DNA of 21,115 nucleotides. It comes from Teratosphaeria epicoccoides (Eukaryota; Ascomycota; Dothideomycetes; Mycosphaerellales; Teratosphaeriaceae). Numbering within the stretch: the first letter of the stretch is position 1; the number at the start of each line of letters is the position of its first letter. The translations under genes were made by a program, and so were the position numbers. The DNA lies in NCBI GenBank assembly GCA_021401465.1, contig JADDMT010000270.1, positions 1 to 21,115 on the forward strand, given 5' to 3'. A model generated the notes under the pieces. It searched no databases. It saw nothing but the letters and a program-made list of their open reading frames with translations, and was not told the DNA's origin. This document shows, piece after piece, positions 9,144 to 18,225 of this stretch.

Positions 9144-9268
9144 TGTCATGAGTGTCAGGAGTACTGTCCGGAGTACTGTAGGATACAGGATCATGTAGGT
9201 CCTAAGTGCTATGAATCATAGTACCGTCATAGGAGTACTATAAGTCATAGGCATAGTCATAGAAGAAA

Positions 9269-9415
9269 GGATCTGTCACGTGAGGACAGATCCCCGGATC
9301 TGTAGGGTTAGTCTACAGATCCATGGGCTTACAAGGAAGAAGGGATCTGTCACGTGATGACAGACCCTTGGATCTATAGGGTTAGTCTACAGATCTACAG
9401 ACATGGATCTGTCGG
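9269..9415. repeat. U3 array: two 74-bp units with palindromes and CACGTG boxes
   Basis: CACGTG occurs at 9277-9282 and again 74 bp later at 9351-9356. TAGGGTTAG occurs at 9303-9311 and 74 bp later at 9377-9385. In unit 1, GGATCTGTC/GACAGATCC (9269-9277, 9285-9293) forms a perfect palindrome around the CACGTG, and GGATCTGTAG/CTACAGATCC (9296-9305, 9313-9322) forms another. Unit 2 has mutated versions. CACGTG is the canonical E-box of bHLH factors. The array is present in all LTR copies in the window. Confidence 0.8.
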
Positions 9416-9457
9416 GTCTGTCGACAGATCTAACAGAGCTGCTCTGTCGCTCTCTAG

Positions 9458-9463
9458 TATATA
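9458..9463 (+). promoter_or_regulatory. LTR TATA box
   Basis: TATATA within CTAGTATATAGGG is conserved in every LTR copy here. A start about 30-40 bp downstream would place the transcript 5' end close to GTGCTTAA at 9497-9504. Confidence 0.6.
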
Positions 9464-9635
9464 GGGATAGCTTTAGGACAGGTAGTTAGGAGCTTCGTGC
9501 TTAATCTTAATTCAATCCTCTCTTGCTTAGAGGAGAGTCAGTTACAAGGTTAACTGCTATTGTTGATATTCTTCATAGCTCCTGAGTCTAACACCTAGTC
9601 ACCTTCCTGCTATCGGCACCTACCCTTATGACATT

Positions 9636-9643
9636 TTAAGCAC
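9636..9643 (+). other. Candidate primer-binding site (self-priming type)
   Basis: The internal region begins TTTTAAGCAC, not the TGG that a tRNA 3'-CCA end would need. TTAAGCAC, two bases past the LTR, is the exact complement of GTGCTTAA at 9497-9504, near the predicted transcript start. Tf1/sushi-type chromoviruses prime reverse transcription with the folded-back 5' end of their own RNA. Copy C has TTGAGCAC at this place, so one pair becomes G:U or reflects RIP. Confidence 0.4.
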
Positions 9644-9752
9644 TACTTCTAGGGAAGCATCAGGAGACTCGGCGAGCGCTTGACATACGCCTATGTTAAG
9701 TAGTTCTTTAACTGTTAGTTCAAGCTCTAGCGACAGTTAACCGACACTATGA

Positions 9753-11480
9753 GAACAAGTTGCCGCTATACCTCAAATCACGTAGTAGCTCGAATCCATT
9801 CACCTTAGCGAGATAGCTCTAGCATCCGTCGCAGGTTCAACTACCGGGAATGGACACGGCAATAACGGCTTCAAGATAGGAAGCCCTACAGAGTTCACAG
9901 GACAACGATCTCAAGTCGAGATGTTTATCCTACAATGCTAGTTAGCATTTAACGTAGGTATAGAACGGTTTACGACACATCATAAGCGAATGATGTACAT
10001 TGTCTCTTACCTGAAGGGACCGGCGTTCGAGTTTATCTAGCCTCATCTAACGGATTATCTGGATTACGTTAGTAGCGCTAAAGCCAGGAAGACGACGACT
10101 AGGGAGATTCTTAACTTAGACAAGTCTTTGTTTAAGGCATTACGCGAAGCGTTCGGGCTCGGTAATAAGCAACAAGAGGCCGAAAGAGCTCTCCTAGGAA
10201 TCTAGCAGAAGGGTTCCGCCACGAAGTACCGCGCGGACTTTTAGACCCTCTCTGCTCGAGTCGACTAGAATGATAACGCTTTAGCCGCTTAGTTCTACTA
10301 GGGACTAAAGGAGACGGTTAAAGATGAAATTGCCCGAGGAGATCGGCTAACGACACTCAAGGAAATGAGCGATCTCGCGATTAGAATCGATAATCGCATC
10401 TAGGAACGACAGCAAGAATGACAACATGGAAATCGCAAGCCGGCGCAGGCTAACCATAAGGTCTAACGATCGGCACCGAAATGGCGAAGCGATTACTACG
10501 GTCTCTAACCTATGGAGTTAGATGCGACTAAGGGGCGTCCGAGGAATAGACCCCGAGGAAAGCCGCGGAAGGGCTCTCCTCCCTAGAATGGTCTGAAGAA
10601 GCCATTCGACAAGAGTAATCTCGAGTGCCACAACTGCGGAAAGAAAGGACACTTTTCCCGTGAATGTTTTGCTAAGAAGCAACGACAAGAGCTGCCTAGG
10701 ATAGAGCAGGCTCGCGCGACAACGACGGCACCTAAGCAAAAGGTCGCCGCTACTCGAGAACCGGACTATGCCGCACTTACTTAGACTGCGTGCTACGACG
10801 ACAATTGTCGAATTCACAAGAGTGATAAAGATGGTTCCGGATGGTACCCTAGCCGAAACAAGGCATAGTCGATCTGTACGCTAAGGGGTACACCTTCTAG
10901 TACGACAGTCCTAAGAGAACAGGAACTAGAAGAAGAAGAAGAAGGTTCGGACGACAACTACGAGCTTGTCGAAGCCGTCATTCCTGATTCTGAGGAAGAC
11001 GAGAGCATAGAGCGATAGGCTATGCCGCCACATGACATCGGACTCGACATTATCTAGATCATACAGAACTAGTAGGCTTAGGCTTGCCCATGGATTAATG
11101 GAGTACAACACGTCGACTAGCTTCAGTATAACGAACTAGCCGACTGTATGCGACGACACCTAAGGAGACTACTAGTCGTAGCTTAACCTCACGCGCATCA
11201 GAAAGTTGTCCAAGAAATTGTACTGTTCGGGGTAGAGTTCACGCCCTAGGGAGGCTACCTAACCCACGAAGGTATTCAGATTCCACGAGCGCTACGACTC
11301 CGAGTCTATCATTTAAAGATGGAGTACGCAAGGAACGCGCAGGAACAGCGAGGCCAAGAACGCGAACGATCTCTTAGGCCAGAAAACAGTAACGCTTACA
11401 GAAGAAGCCGAGACCGCACGATCCCTGAACTAGTCCGTGAAGACAGTTATTCGGGAAACGACGAGGTCCGCCGAAATTAG
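9753..11480 (+). pseudogene. gag: Gag polyprotein, RIP-degraded
   Basis: One frame runs about 576 codons to TAG 11478-11480, read through internal TAG/TAA. The first part carries a retrotransposon capsid-like region (SPTEFTGQ near 9882 through LKGPAFEF and AIRIDNRI). A basic Arg/Pro-rich linker follows, then one zinc knuckle CHNCGKKGHFSREC (C-x2-C-x4-H-x4-C) at 10626-10667, and then a long acidic tail (EEEEEGSDD region near 10930, DSEEDE near 10990). The start is uncertain: an in-frame TGA at 9750 lies upstream, and an ATA at 9768 may be a mutated ATG. Gag binds and packages the element RNA and builds the particle. The 3' end overlaps pol at a -1 frameshift signal. Confidence 0.85.
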
Positions 11481-11490
11481 ACCTACGGAC
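11453..11490 (+). promoter_or_regulatory. -1 ribosomal frameshift signal at the gag-pol junction
   Basis: The heptamer G-GGA-AAC (11453-11459) sits exactly in the gag reading phase (TCG GGA AAC). A six-base spacer follows, then a stem GTCCG (11466-11470) with CGGAC (11486-11490). An alternative stem AGGTC/GACCT uses 11464-11468 and 11480-11484. Slipping back one base enters the pol frame, which is then open to protease. In the pol frame a TGA lies just upstream (about 11438), so pol cannot start much earlier. GGGAAAC is an established -1 slippery sequence in retroviral gag-pol genes. Confidence 0.72.
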
Positions 11491-14400
11491 AGACTAGACA
11501 GGGCTGCAACGATGTGCCGCGATCGGCGCCAGATACGCGAACAACCTTAGAGTATGGTTGCACATCGACGAGACGCTAGCTAGGGCCTTAATAGATTCAG
11601 GATGTACTGGAATCTTCATGACGCCCAAGTTCGCCAGGACAGCTAGGATAAAGCTACAGGCGAAAACAAATGCTTTCTCGCTATAAGCGATCGATGGAAA
11701 GCTAGTCACGTACAACCAAGGAATAGTTGACGAGGAGACCGAGATAATGCCTCTGCGGATAGGACGCTACTAAGAGATGCTCTAGTTCGACATCACGGAG
11801 TCGCCAGGCTCGGATGTAGTACTAGGGTTACTATGGCTAAGGAACGCTAACCCCTATATCGACTAGAAGAATGAGAGGATCTAGTTCCTAGAACTCTTAA
11901 GATCGATACCTCTACCTGTAGTGCACGACGTACTAGGCAAGATCGAAATATGTGCTATGACTTCAAGCGAGATGGTAGCCGCCATCAAGGATCCAGAACA
12001 GGAAGTGCACGTCCTATAGGTCAAAGCAACGCAATCGGAAGTCATGGTCGAATTTACAGTTCCCGATGAGTATAAAGAGTTCGCTACTCTTTTCGAGGAA
12101 GAACCCGACCAAGAAGCTCTGCCAGAACACTAGGAGTAGGACCACGGGATACCCTTACTCCCTAGCAAGACACTGACGAAGCAATCAGTTCGCCCGTTAT
12201 TAGCAGCGAAACTAGAGATTCTCCGGAAATACCTAGAAGACAACCTCCGGAAAGGCTTCATTCGCGAGTCGTAGTCCCCGGCTAGATATCCGATCCTGTT
12301 TGTGCCTAAGGGGGAAGATGACTAGCGACTCTGCGTAGATTATCGTAGATTAAACGACATCACGATAAAGAATAGTTATCCGCTTCCTTTGCTCTCGGAA
12401 TTGCAGGACCGCCTACAAGGAGCAATGTAGTTCTCGAAGTTCGACATACCTGGAGCGTATAATCGAATTCGAATTAAGGAAGGCGAAGAATAGAAGACTG
12501 CGTTCCGAACTAGGTTCGGGCACTACGAGTACATAGTCATGCCATTTAGGTTGACAAACGCCCCGGCTACATGGCAGGCATTTATCAACAATGTGCTACG
12601 AGAGTACCTCGACGTCTTTGTGGTTGTATACCTAGACGACATCCTCGTCTATTCCCGGACGATCGAAGAACATAGGACTCACGTACGCAAGGTACTTCAG
12701 AAACTCCAGGACTACCGACTAAAGGTCAAGCCGCAGAAGAGCGAGTTTCATAAGCAGGAAGTACAATTCCTTAGCTACGTAGTAGCATGGAATGGAATCA
12801 AGATAGACACTAAGAAAGTCTAGGTCGTAAAAGAGTAGCCTACGCCGACTAATGTTAAGGAAGTACAGTCCTTCCTTGGATTCGCTAACTTCTACAGGAG
12901 ATTTGTGGCAAACTATTCGAAGATTACGGCACTACTTACGACTCTTACGACGAAGGATACACTATTCGTATAGGACGACGCCTAACGGAATGCCTTCAAG
13001 GAACTTAAGCGACGATTTACAGATCAGCTAATCTTACTTGTGTTCGACCCGGATAAGCCTATTATAGTCGAAACAGATGCCTCCGACGTAGCACTCGGGG
13101 CATGCTTAAGTCAACTAGGACCGAGTAGACGACTACAGCTAGTCGCCTACTACTCGAGGAAATTATCTGGACCGGAACTCCGATATGACGTCTACGACAA
13201 AGAACTTCTAGCTATAGTAGACGCCTACAAGGCCTAGCGGGTCTACTTAGAAGGTTCTAAGCACTAGGTCACGGTCTACACAGACCATGAGAACTTGCGA
13301 TACTTCACAACGACGAAAGAGTTAAACCGACGACAGGTTCGGTAGAGCGAGGAGCTCTCTAGTTTTAACTGCAAGATCGTCTATCGCAAGGGGACCGACA
13401 ACGCACGCGCCGATGCACTTAGCCGCCAGACGGACTACATGAAGGGCGTGAAGCAGGAGAAACATGCTGTTCTCTAGGAAAATAGCGATAGCACGCTAGG
13501 AGTTAACCGACTCGCGGCCACGACTGTTACATGGACTAGTGGTTTTCAGGACGACCTGAAGAACGCCCTAATCCATGACCTAACCGCACTCGCTGTCCGC
13601 GACGACATTAATAGACAGGAGGATTAGGAAGACGAAGACGGAATCCTTCTGTTTCAAGGATTAGTATACGTGCTAACGTCTTTACGATCGGAACTACTAC
13701 GCCTCCGACATGACATACCTTAGGCAGGACACCCCGGAGTGTCTAAAATGAAGCAAATTCTCCGACAAGAATATTACTTCCCTGGGATGAGCAAGGTAAT
13801 CGAGGACTACGTCCGTTAATGTGTGACTTGCCGACAAAGTAAGCACGACCGTCATAGACTGTATAGGCTACTACGACTACTAAAGGTACCTCAACGGCCA
13901 TAGGAATCGCTCGCTATGGATTTTATCGTTAAACTACCTTAGTCGAGAGAACCCGCGACTAATGAGTTCTTCGACGGGATCATGGTAGTAGTCGACCGAT
14001 TCACTAAGTTCGGGAAATTTATCCCTTACCGCGAAGACTTCAAGACTAAAGATATCGCGCATGTCTTCATCAAATGGGTAGTAGCATTACACGGCATGCT
14101 ACAGGACCTAGTAACGGATCGAGGATCCGTGTTTACCTCTAACTTCTAGAGAGCCCTAATAAGACAATTCCAGGTCAAACATCGATTAAGTACTTCCTTC
14201 TACCCTTAGACGGATAGACAGACAGAACGCCTAAATCAGACGTTAGAATAGTACCTTCGATCCTATGTTAATAGGGACTAGAACAACTAGGTAGAGTTGT
14301 TGCTAATAGCACAGCTCGCGTATAATAGTACGCCGGCAGAGTTGACAGGACTCTCGCCATTTCAGATGGCGTATAGATCAGCTATAGAAGACGTTCCAGA

Positions 14401-15049
14401 CGTCTTAGCTAGTAATCCGAACCTAGTAGCACTCGGACGAGTAGAACATCTACGCCGACTACAAACAGAAGCACGACTCGACCTGCAGTTCTATTAGTAG
14501 AACATGGCACGGTACGCGAATTGTAAGAGAATTGAGGGACTAATTCTAAAGGAGGGGGACAAGGTGTATCTCCTCCGCCGTCACATCAAATCGGACAAAC
14601 CGAGTAAAAAACTAGACGCTGTAAAACTAGGACTATTTAGGATCAAGGCTAAGACAGGACTAGTCAATTTTGAATTACAGCTACCCGAGCAGATGAGAAT
14701 ACACCCTGTGTTCTATGTCTCTCTGCTAGAACAAGTAGCGCTAGACGCCGCACTGCAATCAGAACCCTTACTACTCGACCCTGAAGTAGAAGAACCGGAG
14801 TACTCTGTCGAAAGGATTATCGACACTCGCTAGCGGGACGGATAGCGACAGTACTTAGTAAAATGGGAAGGATATAGGAGTACCGAGAACACCTAGGAAC
14901 CCCTAGAACACCTGCGAAACTGTCAGCAAAAGATACGAAGTTTCGAGAAAGGAACGAACCTAGGAAGAAGATCCTAAGCTACGACTAGACTCCTACGGGA
15001 CGCCGTCGACCGGCTCGGCTATCACGCCATCCAGGAAACCCTAATATGA
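11453..15049 (+). pseudogene. pol: Pol polyprotein: PR, RT, RNase H, integrase, chromodomain; RIP-degraded
   Basis: In the -1 frame relative to gag it runs about 1199 codons to TGA 15047-15049. Protease: ALIDSG active site (Asp at 11594). RT: LCVDYR near 12335 and the YLDD catalytic box at 12629-12640. RNase H: ETDASDVALG near 13070 and ADALSR near 13415. Integrase: zinc motif H-x6-H (13709, 13730) and C-x2-C (13820, 13829), with catalytic Asp 13919, Asp 14117 and Glu 14225, the last two spaced as D-x35-E. Chromodomain: about 14798-14955, with YLVKWEGY and TWEPLEHL; in chromoviruses this targets integration to modified chromatin. TAG/TAA replace Gln or Trp throughout, so no polyprotein can be made. 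Confidence 0.93.
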
Positions 15050-15592
15050 GGAGTTAGCGAAACCCTCTATTACGCTCCATGTCGTAGGACTAAGAGCGAG
15101 ACCCGCGGAAGGATCGGGGTCAAGAAGAAACCCGGCCTACGCAAGAGCTTGTTCCTCGGCCTCCTCCTCCCTAATCTCGCGCTCCTCGAGAGCGCGACCA
15201 TCTTCGACCTCCTAGTCGACTACGTCTAACTGTTTTCGAAGACGCATCTCCTTCGCATGCGCCTCTAGCATCTTCTGCGAAGCTTCGGCTAGGACTACCT
15301 TCGCACGATCGAGATCGGCAATTAGTCTTTTCCGCTAATCGCCTAACTTCTTCTATTCGACCTCTGTCACCTTCGCGTCGCAACTCCGACAGTTGCTAAA
15401 GTGACATTGCGAACATTTCCCTGAGGAAATGTGTACCTGACAGACGAGCTTTAGCTCTTAACACTAAGTACAGGACTTCATGCTGTCCTAGCCCTGACGA
15501 TAGATTCGATTTGCGCGGCGTTTGCGTTTCTGCGTTAAAGGGGCGTCAGTGTCTAGAATGACACAAGGCAGTGATGTAGAAAGAGAAGACAT
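15041..15592 (-). pseudogene. Antisense Zn2Cys6-like/coiled-coil ORF of copy B
   Basis: Minus-strand ATG 15592-15590 opens a 184-codon frame to TAG 15043-15041, which overlaps the pol TGA tail to tail by 9 bp. Internal breaks are only TAG/TAA. The N-terminus is Ser-rich, then basic (QKRKRRANR). Next comes a cluster C-x2-C-x6-C-x8-C-x2-C-x7-C, with one extra Cys in the last loop, at about residues 44-74; the spacing fits the fungal Zn2Cys6 consensus. A charged coiled coil follows (residues about 80-145, RLRKQL core, EEREIREEEAEEQ), then a hydrophobic tail with LALSPTTWS. The ATG lies 79 bp inside the 3' LTR edge. The Zn-cluster reading is inferred from spacing; DNA binding is not shown. Element D carries the same arrangement. 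Confidence 0.75.
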
Positions 15593-15656
15593 CACAGTTT
15601 GAAAGAAGAAACCAGAGAAACCCCGCACTAATGAGGTAGCTTAGGGACGAGCTAGA

Positions 15657-15671
15657 CTAAGAGGGGGATAG
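15657..15671 (+). other. Polypurine tract of copy B
   Basis: CTAAGAGGGGGATAG immediately precedes the 3' LTR start TGTCATGAG. It is the expected primer for plus-strand DNA synthesis and is identical in copy A (2416-2430). Confidence 0.88.
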
Positions 15672-16161
15672 TGTCATGAGTGTCAGGAGTACTGTCCAGA
15701 GTACTATAGGATATAGGATCATGTGGGTCCTAAGTGCTATGAGTCATAGTACTATCATAGGAGTACTATAAGTCATAGGCATAGTCATAGAAGAAAGGAT
15801 CTGTCACGTAAGGACAGATCCCCGGATCTGTAGGGTTAGTCTACAGATCCATGGGCTTACAAGGAAGAAGGGATCTGTCACGTGATAACAGACCCTTAGA
15901 TCTGTGGGGTTAGTCTACAGATCTATAGACACGGATCTGTCGGGTCTGTCGACAGATCTAACAGAGCTGCTCTGTCGCTCTCTAGTATATAGGGATAGCT
16001 TTAGGACAGGTAGTTAGGAGCTTCGTGCTTAATCTTAATTCAATCCTCTCTTGCTTAGAGGAGAGTCAGTTACAAGGTCAACTGCCATTGTCGATATTCT
16101 TCATAGCTCCCGAGTCTAACACCTAGTCACCTTCCTGCTATCGGCACCTACCCTTATGACA
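15672..16161 (+). repeat. 3' LTR of copy B (490 bp)
   Basis: Same length and ends as the 5' LTR. I count 18 differences from it, all transitions, with the AT state sometimes in one LTR and sometimes in the other. It ends three bases before the ATG of the integrase gene at 16165. Confidence 0.95.
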
Positions 16162-16164
16162 ATT

Positions 16165-17886
16165 ATGGCAGGGAGAACCTATACGTGCACTTTCGACATG
16201 CGTATAGGACAGTCGGACAGTAAGGACACTTACAGTCTAATCACAGTGTACTTACTGCTTAATCGTAATAGTGATCGCCTTTTCTAAGCCGCATGGAGCG
16301 TTAACCCCCGGGGCTTTCAAGAGCGTAGTCGTCCTTTAAGGGTAAAGCGCGGTGTCTTTCGAGCTCCTAGACCGAACTAGGGCTAGTCAATTGACGCCTA
16401 TTGCAAGATAGAGATGTTTGGAATTAGCATTTACGCCGCTATTAACGTGTGGTCTCGTAATATCATGTGGATCTACGTTAGCATTGTCGGACGCACAAAG
16501 CTAAGCGTCCTTGCATAATACTCTCGATATGTGCGGGAGTTCTTGATAGTGCCTCAAATAATCCGGAGCGACAGGGGTCTTAAGACACTAGATCTAGCTG
16601 ATGCTCACTTTTGGCTGTCACAAGAAGCTCGTAGGGACGTAGGCGAAGGCCGTTGTCTAGACGCAGAGGAGCTAGGCGATTAGCAAGAGGCTTAATTCGC
16701 GGCGAGGGCAGCGGCTACAGCTGGCGACTAAGGGCCATTGTCAGTCGACGAGATAGACGACTCTGACGATCAAGACGACGACGACGACGACGACGAGCCC
16801 CTACGCCGGCCAGACGTGCAGCATCGCTAGCAAGCTAAGCAGCTAGTCTTTAGACCCTAGCCGCCGCCAAGGAACGAGCTTACATTCGCTGATTGTTATC
16901 AGTATAGGACAAGCAAGATGAATTAGCGCATTGAGGTGTAGTAGGGCTAGCTCTCAAAGACTAAGCTTAATTACTAGAGAGACTAGTTTCAAGTGCTTAA
17001 AGACAGCGGCTATTAGAGCAAAGACCGCCTCTCTAACAAGATCGCCTTTATCGCGGTCTACATGCCTATTATCCGGACAGCTGCTACTGAGTTCTTAATC
17101 TTGTAGAGGAACCACAAGATTCGCAGCTAACTACGGCGGCCACATTGTGTGCCAGGGGTCCCTAAGCGGCTGTATGGATATCCGGAGAGTCATAAGACTA
17201 TGCCTAGCCGCTAAAGCGGTATGCGAATCGATGCTAATAGTCCCTAATTAGCAGCGATTAAGGAATACCTTGAAGCCACAGGTTTTAGTGAGTCCTAATC
17301 ACAGAGCACTTACAGAGTCGCTCGACGTACTAGAGAGCTGTTAAGAGCTCTTTAACTTCGCTTAATATGCACGACCCCTACCTAGTATGCCGATCATAGT
17401 GTAGTCGCAGTACGCCTCGAGGCACTTTGCTAACTCTTGGCAGATATTAATGAGTACCTTCCTGCAGACACGTTAGCATAGTGCGCTAGCACCTTAGTAC
17501 AGGTCGGCGTTAATATGGCTGCTATCACTAGCGACGCTAATGAGCTAGAGAGTAGTAGAAGGCTGCATGAGCTCGCCTACTATTACCTCCGCAACTCCGC
17601 AAAGGCCTATCTAGATGCTAGTAACACTAAGCTAAAGCTAGCATAGTCTGACAAGCATCATGCAGCACCTCGCTTCCGACCGAATGTTGATCCATAGGTG
17701 CATGAGGCTATTAATGGACTAATACTACTACTTCCGGAGCGGATAACATAGCTGTTAGATAGCTTTGACAATATGTAGCTTATAAGACTGTCAGTGCGCT
17801 CCTCATTGAATCGAACAAGACTACTACTACTCTGTGTCTTTCGCCTGCTAATTGATAGGTCCCCCGTAACACTGTTTTTTGATTGA
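16165..17886 (+). pseudogene. rve-type integrase (DDE) gene, RIP-degraded
   Basis: One frame from ATG 16165 to TGA 17884-17886 (574 codons), broken only by TAG/TAA. The integrase core begins around residue 70: SIDAYCK with first Asp at codon 77 (16393), then FGISIYAAI and WSRN; IIRSDRG with second Asp at codon 136 (16570); TSKMNQRIE with Glu at codon 257 (16933). The NQRIE motif, YMPIIR and HKIR match integrase-core proteins of animals and fungi that are not part of LTR elements. D-to-E spacing is 121 residues, against about 35-45 usually. The extra part is acidic, with a (GAC)7 Asp run. About 280 residues of unrecognised helical-looking sequence follow. The copy B LTR ends 3 bp before the ATG, so promoter or N-terminus may be lost. 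Confidence 0.75.
16774..16794 (+). repeat. (GAC)7 microsatellite coding poly-Asp
   Basis: Seven GAC triplets in the integrase frame form the core of the acidic insertion between the second Asp and the Glu of the catalytic triad. Confidence 0.9.
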
Positions 17887-18109
17887 TTTAATCACTACCT
17901 CTTTGCTTAGTATCATTAAGCTATTATGGCAGAGCTAGCATATCTGCAGCGTATTAGAGACTAGATGATAGCTTGTCTAGTATTAGGAACACCCTACGCT
18001 CTTTACAATCACGAAGTGCCCTAGTGTAACTACTGCTTAATAGTTAATCCTACCTATCGAGTAATAGTAACGCTAACAACGCCCTAACTAGCAACGCAAG
18101 GCCTTTAGG

Positions 18110-18198
18110 GTAAGTCGTCGGAGGCCTCTGTGATTACACTGCGAGCGCCTACTACGCCCTAGTTTTCATGGCATTTGACTGACCGTCTAGTCTCGTAG
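18110..18198 (+). other. Predicted spliceosomal intron (89 bp)
   Basis: GTAAGT donor at 18110-18115, ACTGAC branch site at 18178-18183 and TAG acceptor at 18196-18198, with 16 bases from branch A to the acceptor. All three fit filamentous-fungal consensus. Removal joins the frame of exon 1 (ATG 17926) to the frame of the downstream coding region, which are otherwise different. A TAG acceptor at 18188-18190 would give 81 bp and leave the wrong frame. Confidence 0.6.
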
Positions 18199-18225
18199 AA
18201 GCTAATATCGACTAGACCCCTAGGT

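Larger units (their letters stand above)
9144..9633 (+). repeat. 5' LTR of copy B (490 bp)
   Basis: Starts TGTCATGAG and ends CTTATGACA. It contains a tandem palindromic U3 array (9269-9415), a TATATA promoter element at 9458-9463 and a conserved downstream block that includes GTGCTTAA (9497-9504), discussed as a possible self-primer. Confidence 0.95.
9144..16161 (+). mobile_element. Full-length chromodomain Ty3/gypsy retrotransposon, copy B (7018 bp)
   Basis: Two 490-bp LTRs enclose gag, pol and an antisense ORF. Domain order PR-RT-RNaseH-IN with a C-terminal chromodomain places it in the chromovirus branch of Metaviridae. It is defective: gag, pol and the antisense ORF all contain many TAG/TAA codons of the RIP type. 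The LTR pair differs at 18 of 490 sites by my count, all transitions in both directions, so divergence reflects RIP rather than age. The flanks CCTAT (left) and ATTAT (right) do not form a clear target duplication. Confidence 0.95.

Noticed and set aside
9269..9415. CRISPR-like spaced repeats in the LTR.
   Set aside because: Only two units, palindromic, repeated in every LTR of a eukaryotic retrotransposon.
10518..10817. Minus-strand 99-codon frame opposite gag.
   Set aside because: It covers the zinc knuckle coding region of gag in antisense; no motif of its own.
10000..15000. A nuclear genetic code in which TAG/TAA encode Gln.
   Set aside because: TAG also stands at conserved Trp positions (RT, integrase, chromodomain in copy A), and the same site reads TGG or CAG in one copy and TAG in the other. 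This is mutation (RIP), not reassignment.
15171..15383. Minus-strand 70-codon Arg/Ser-rich frame.
   Set aside because: It overlaps the antisense ORF 15041-15592 in a different frame, lacks the Cys cluster and has low-complexity composition; the frame with the Cys pattern and ATG near the LTR is preferred.
17866..17910. A second intron removing the TGA at 17884.
   Set aside because: GTAACA...TTAG would give only 45 bp and no good branch site; kept as a remote alternative to a simple mutation or true stop.
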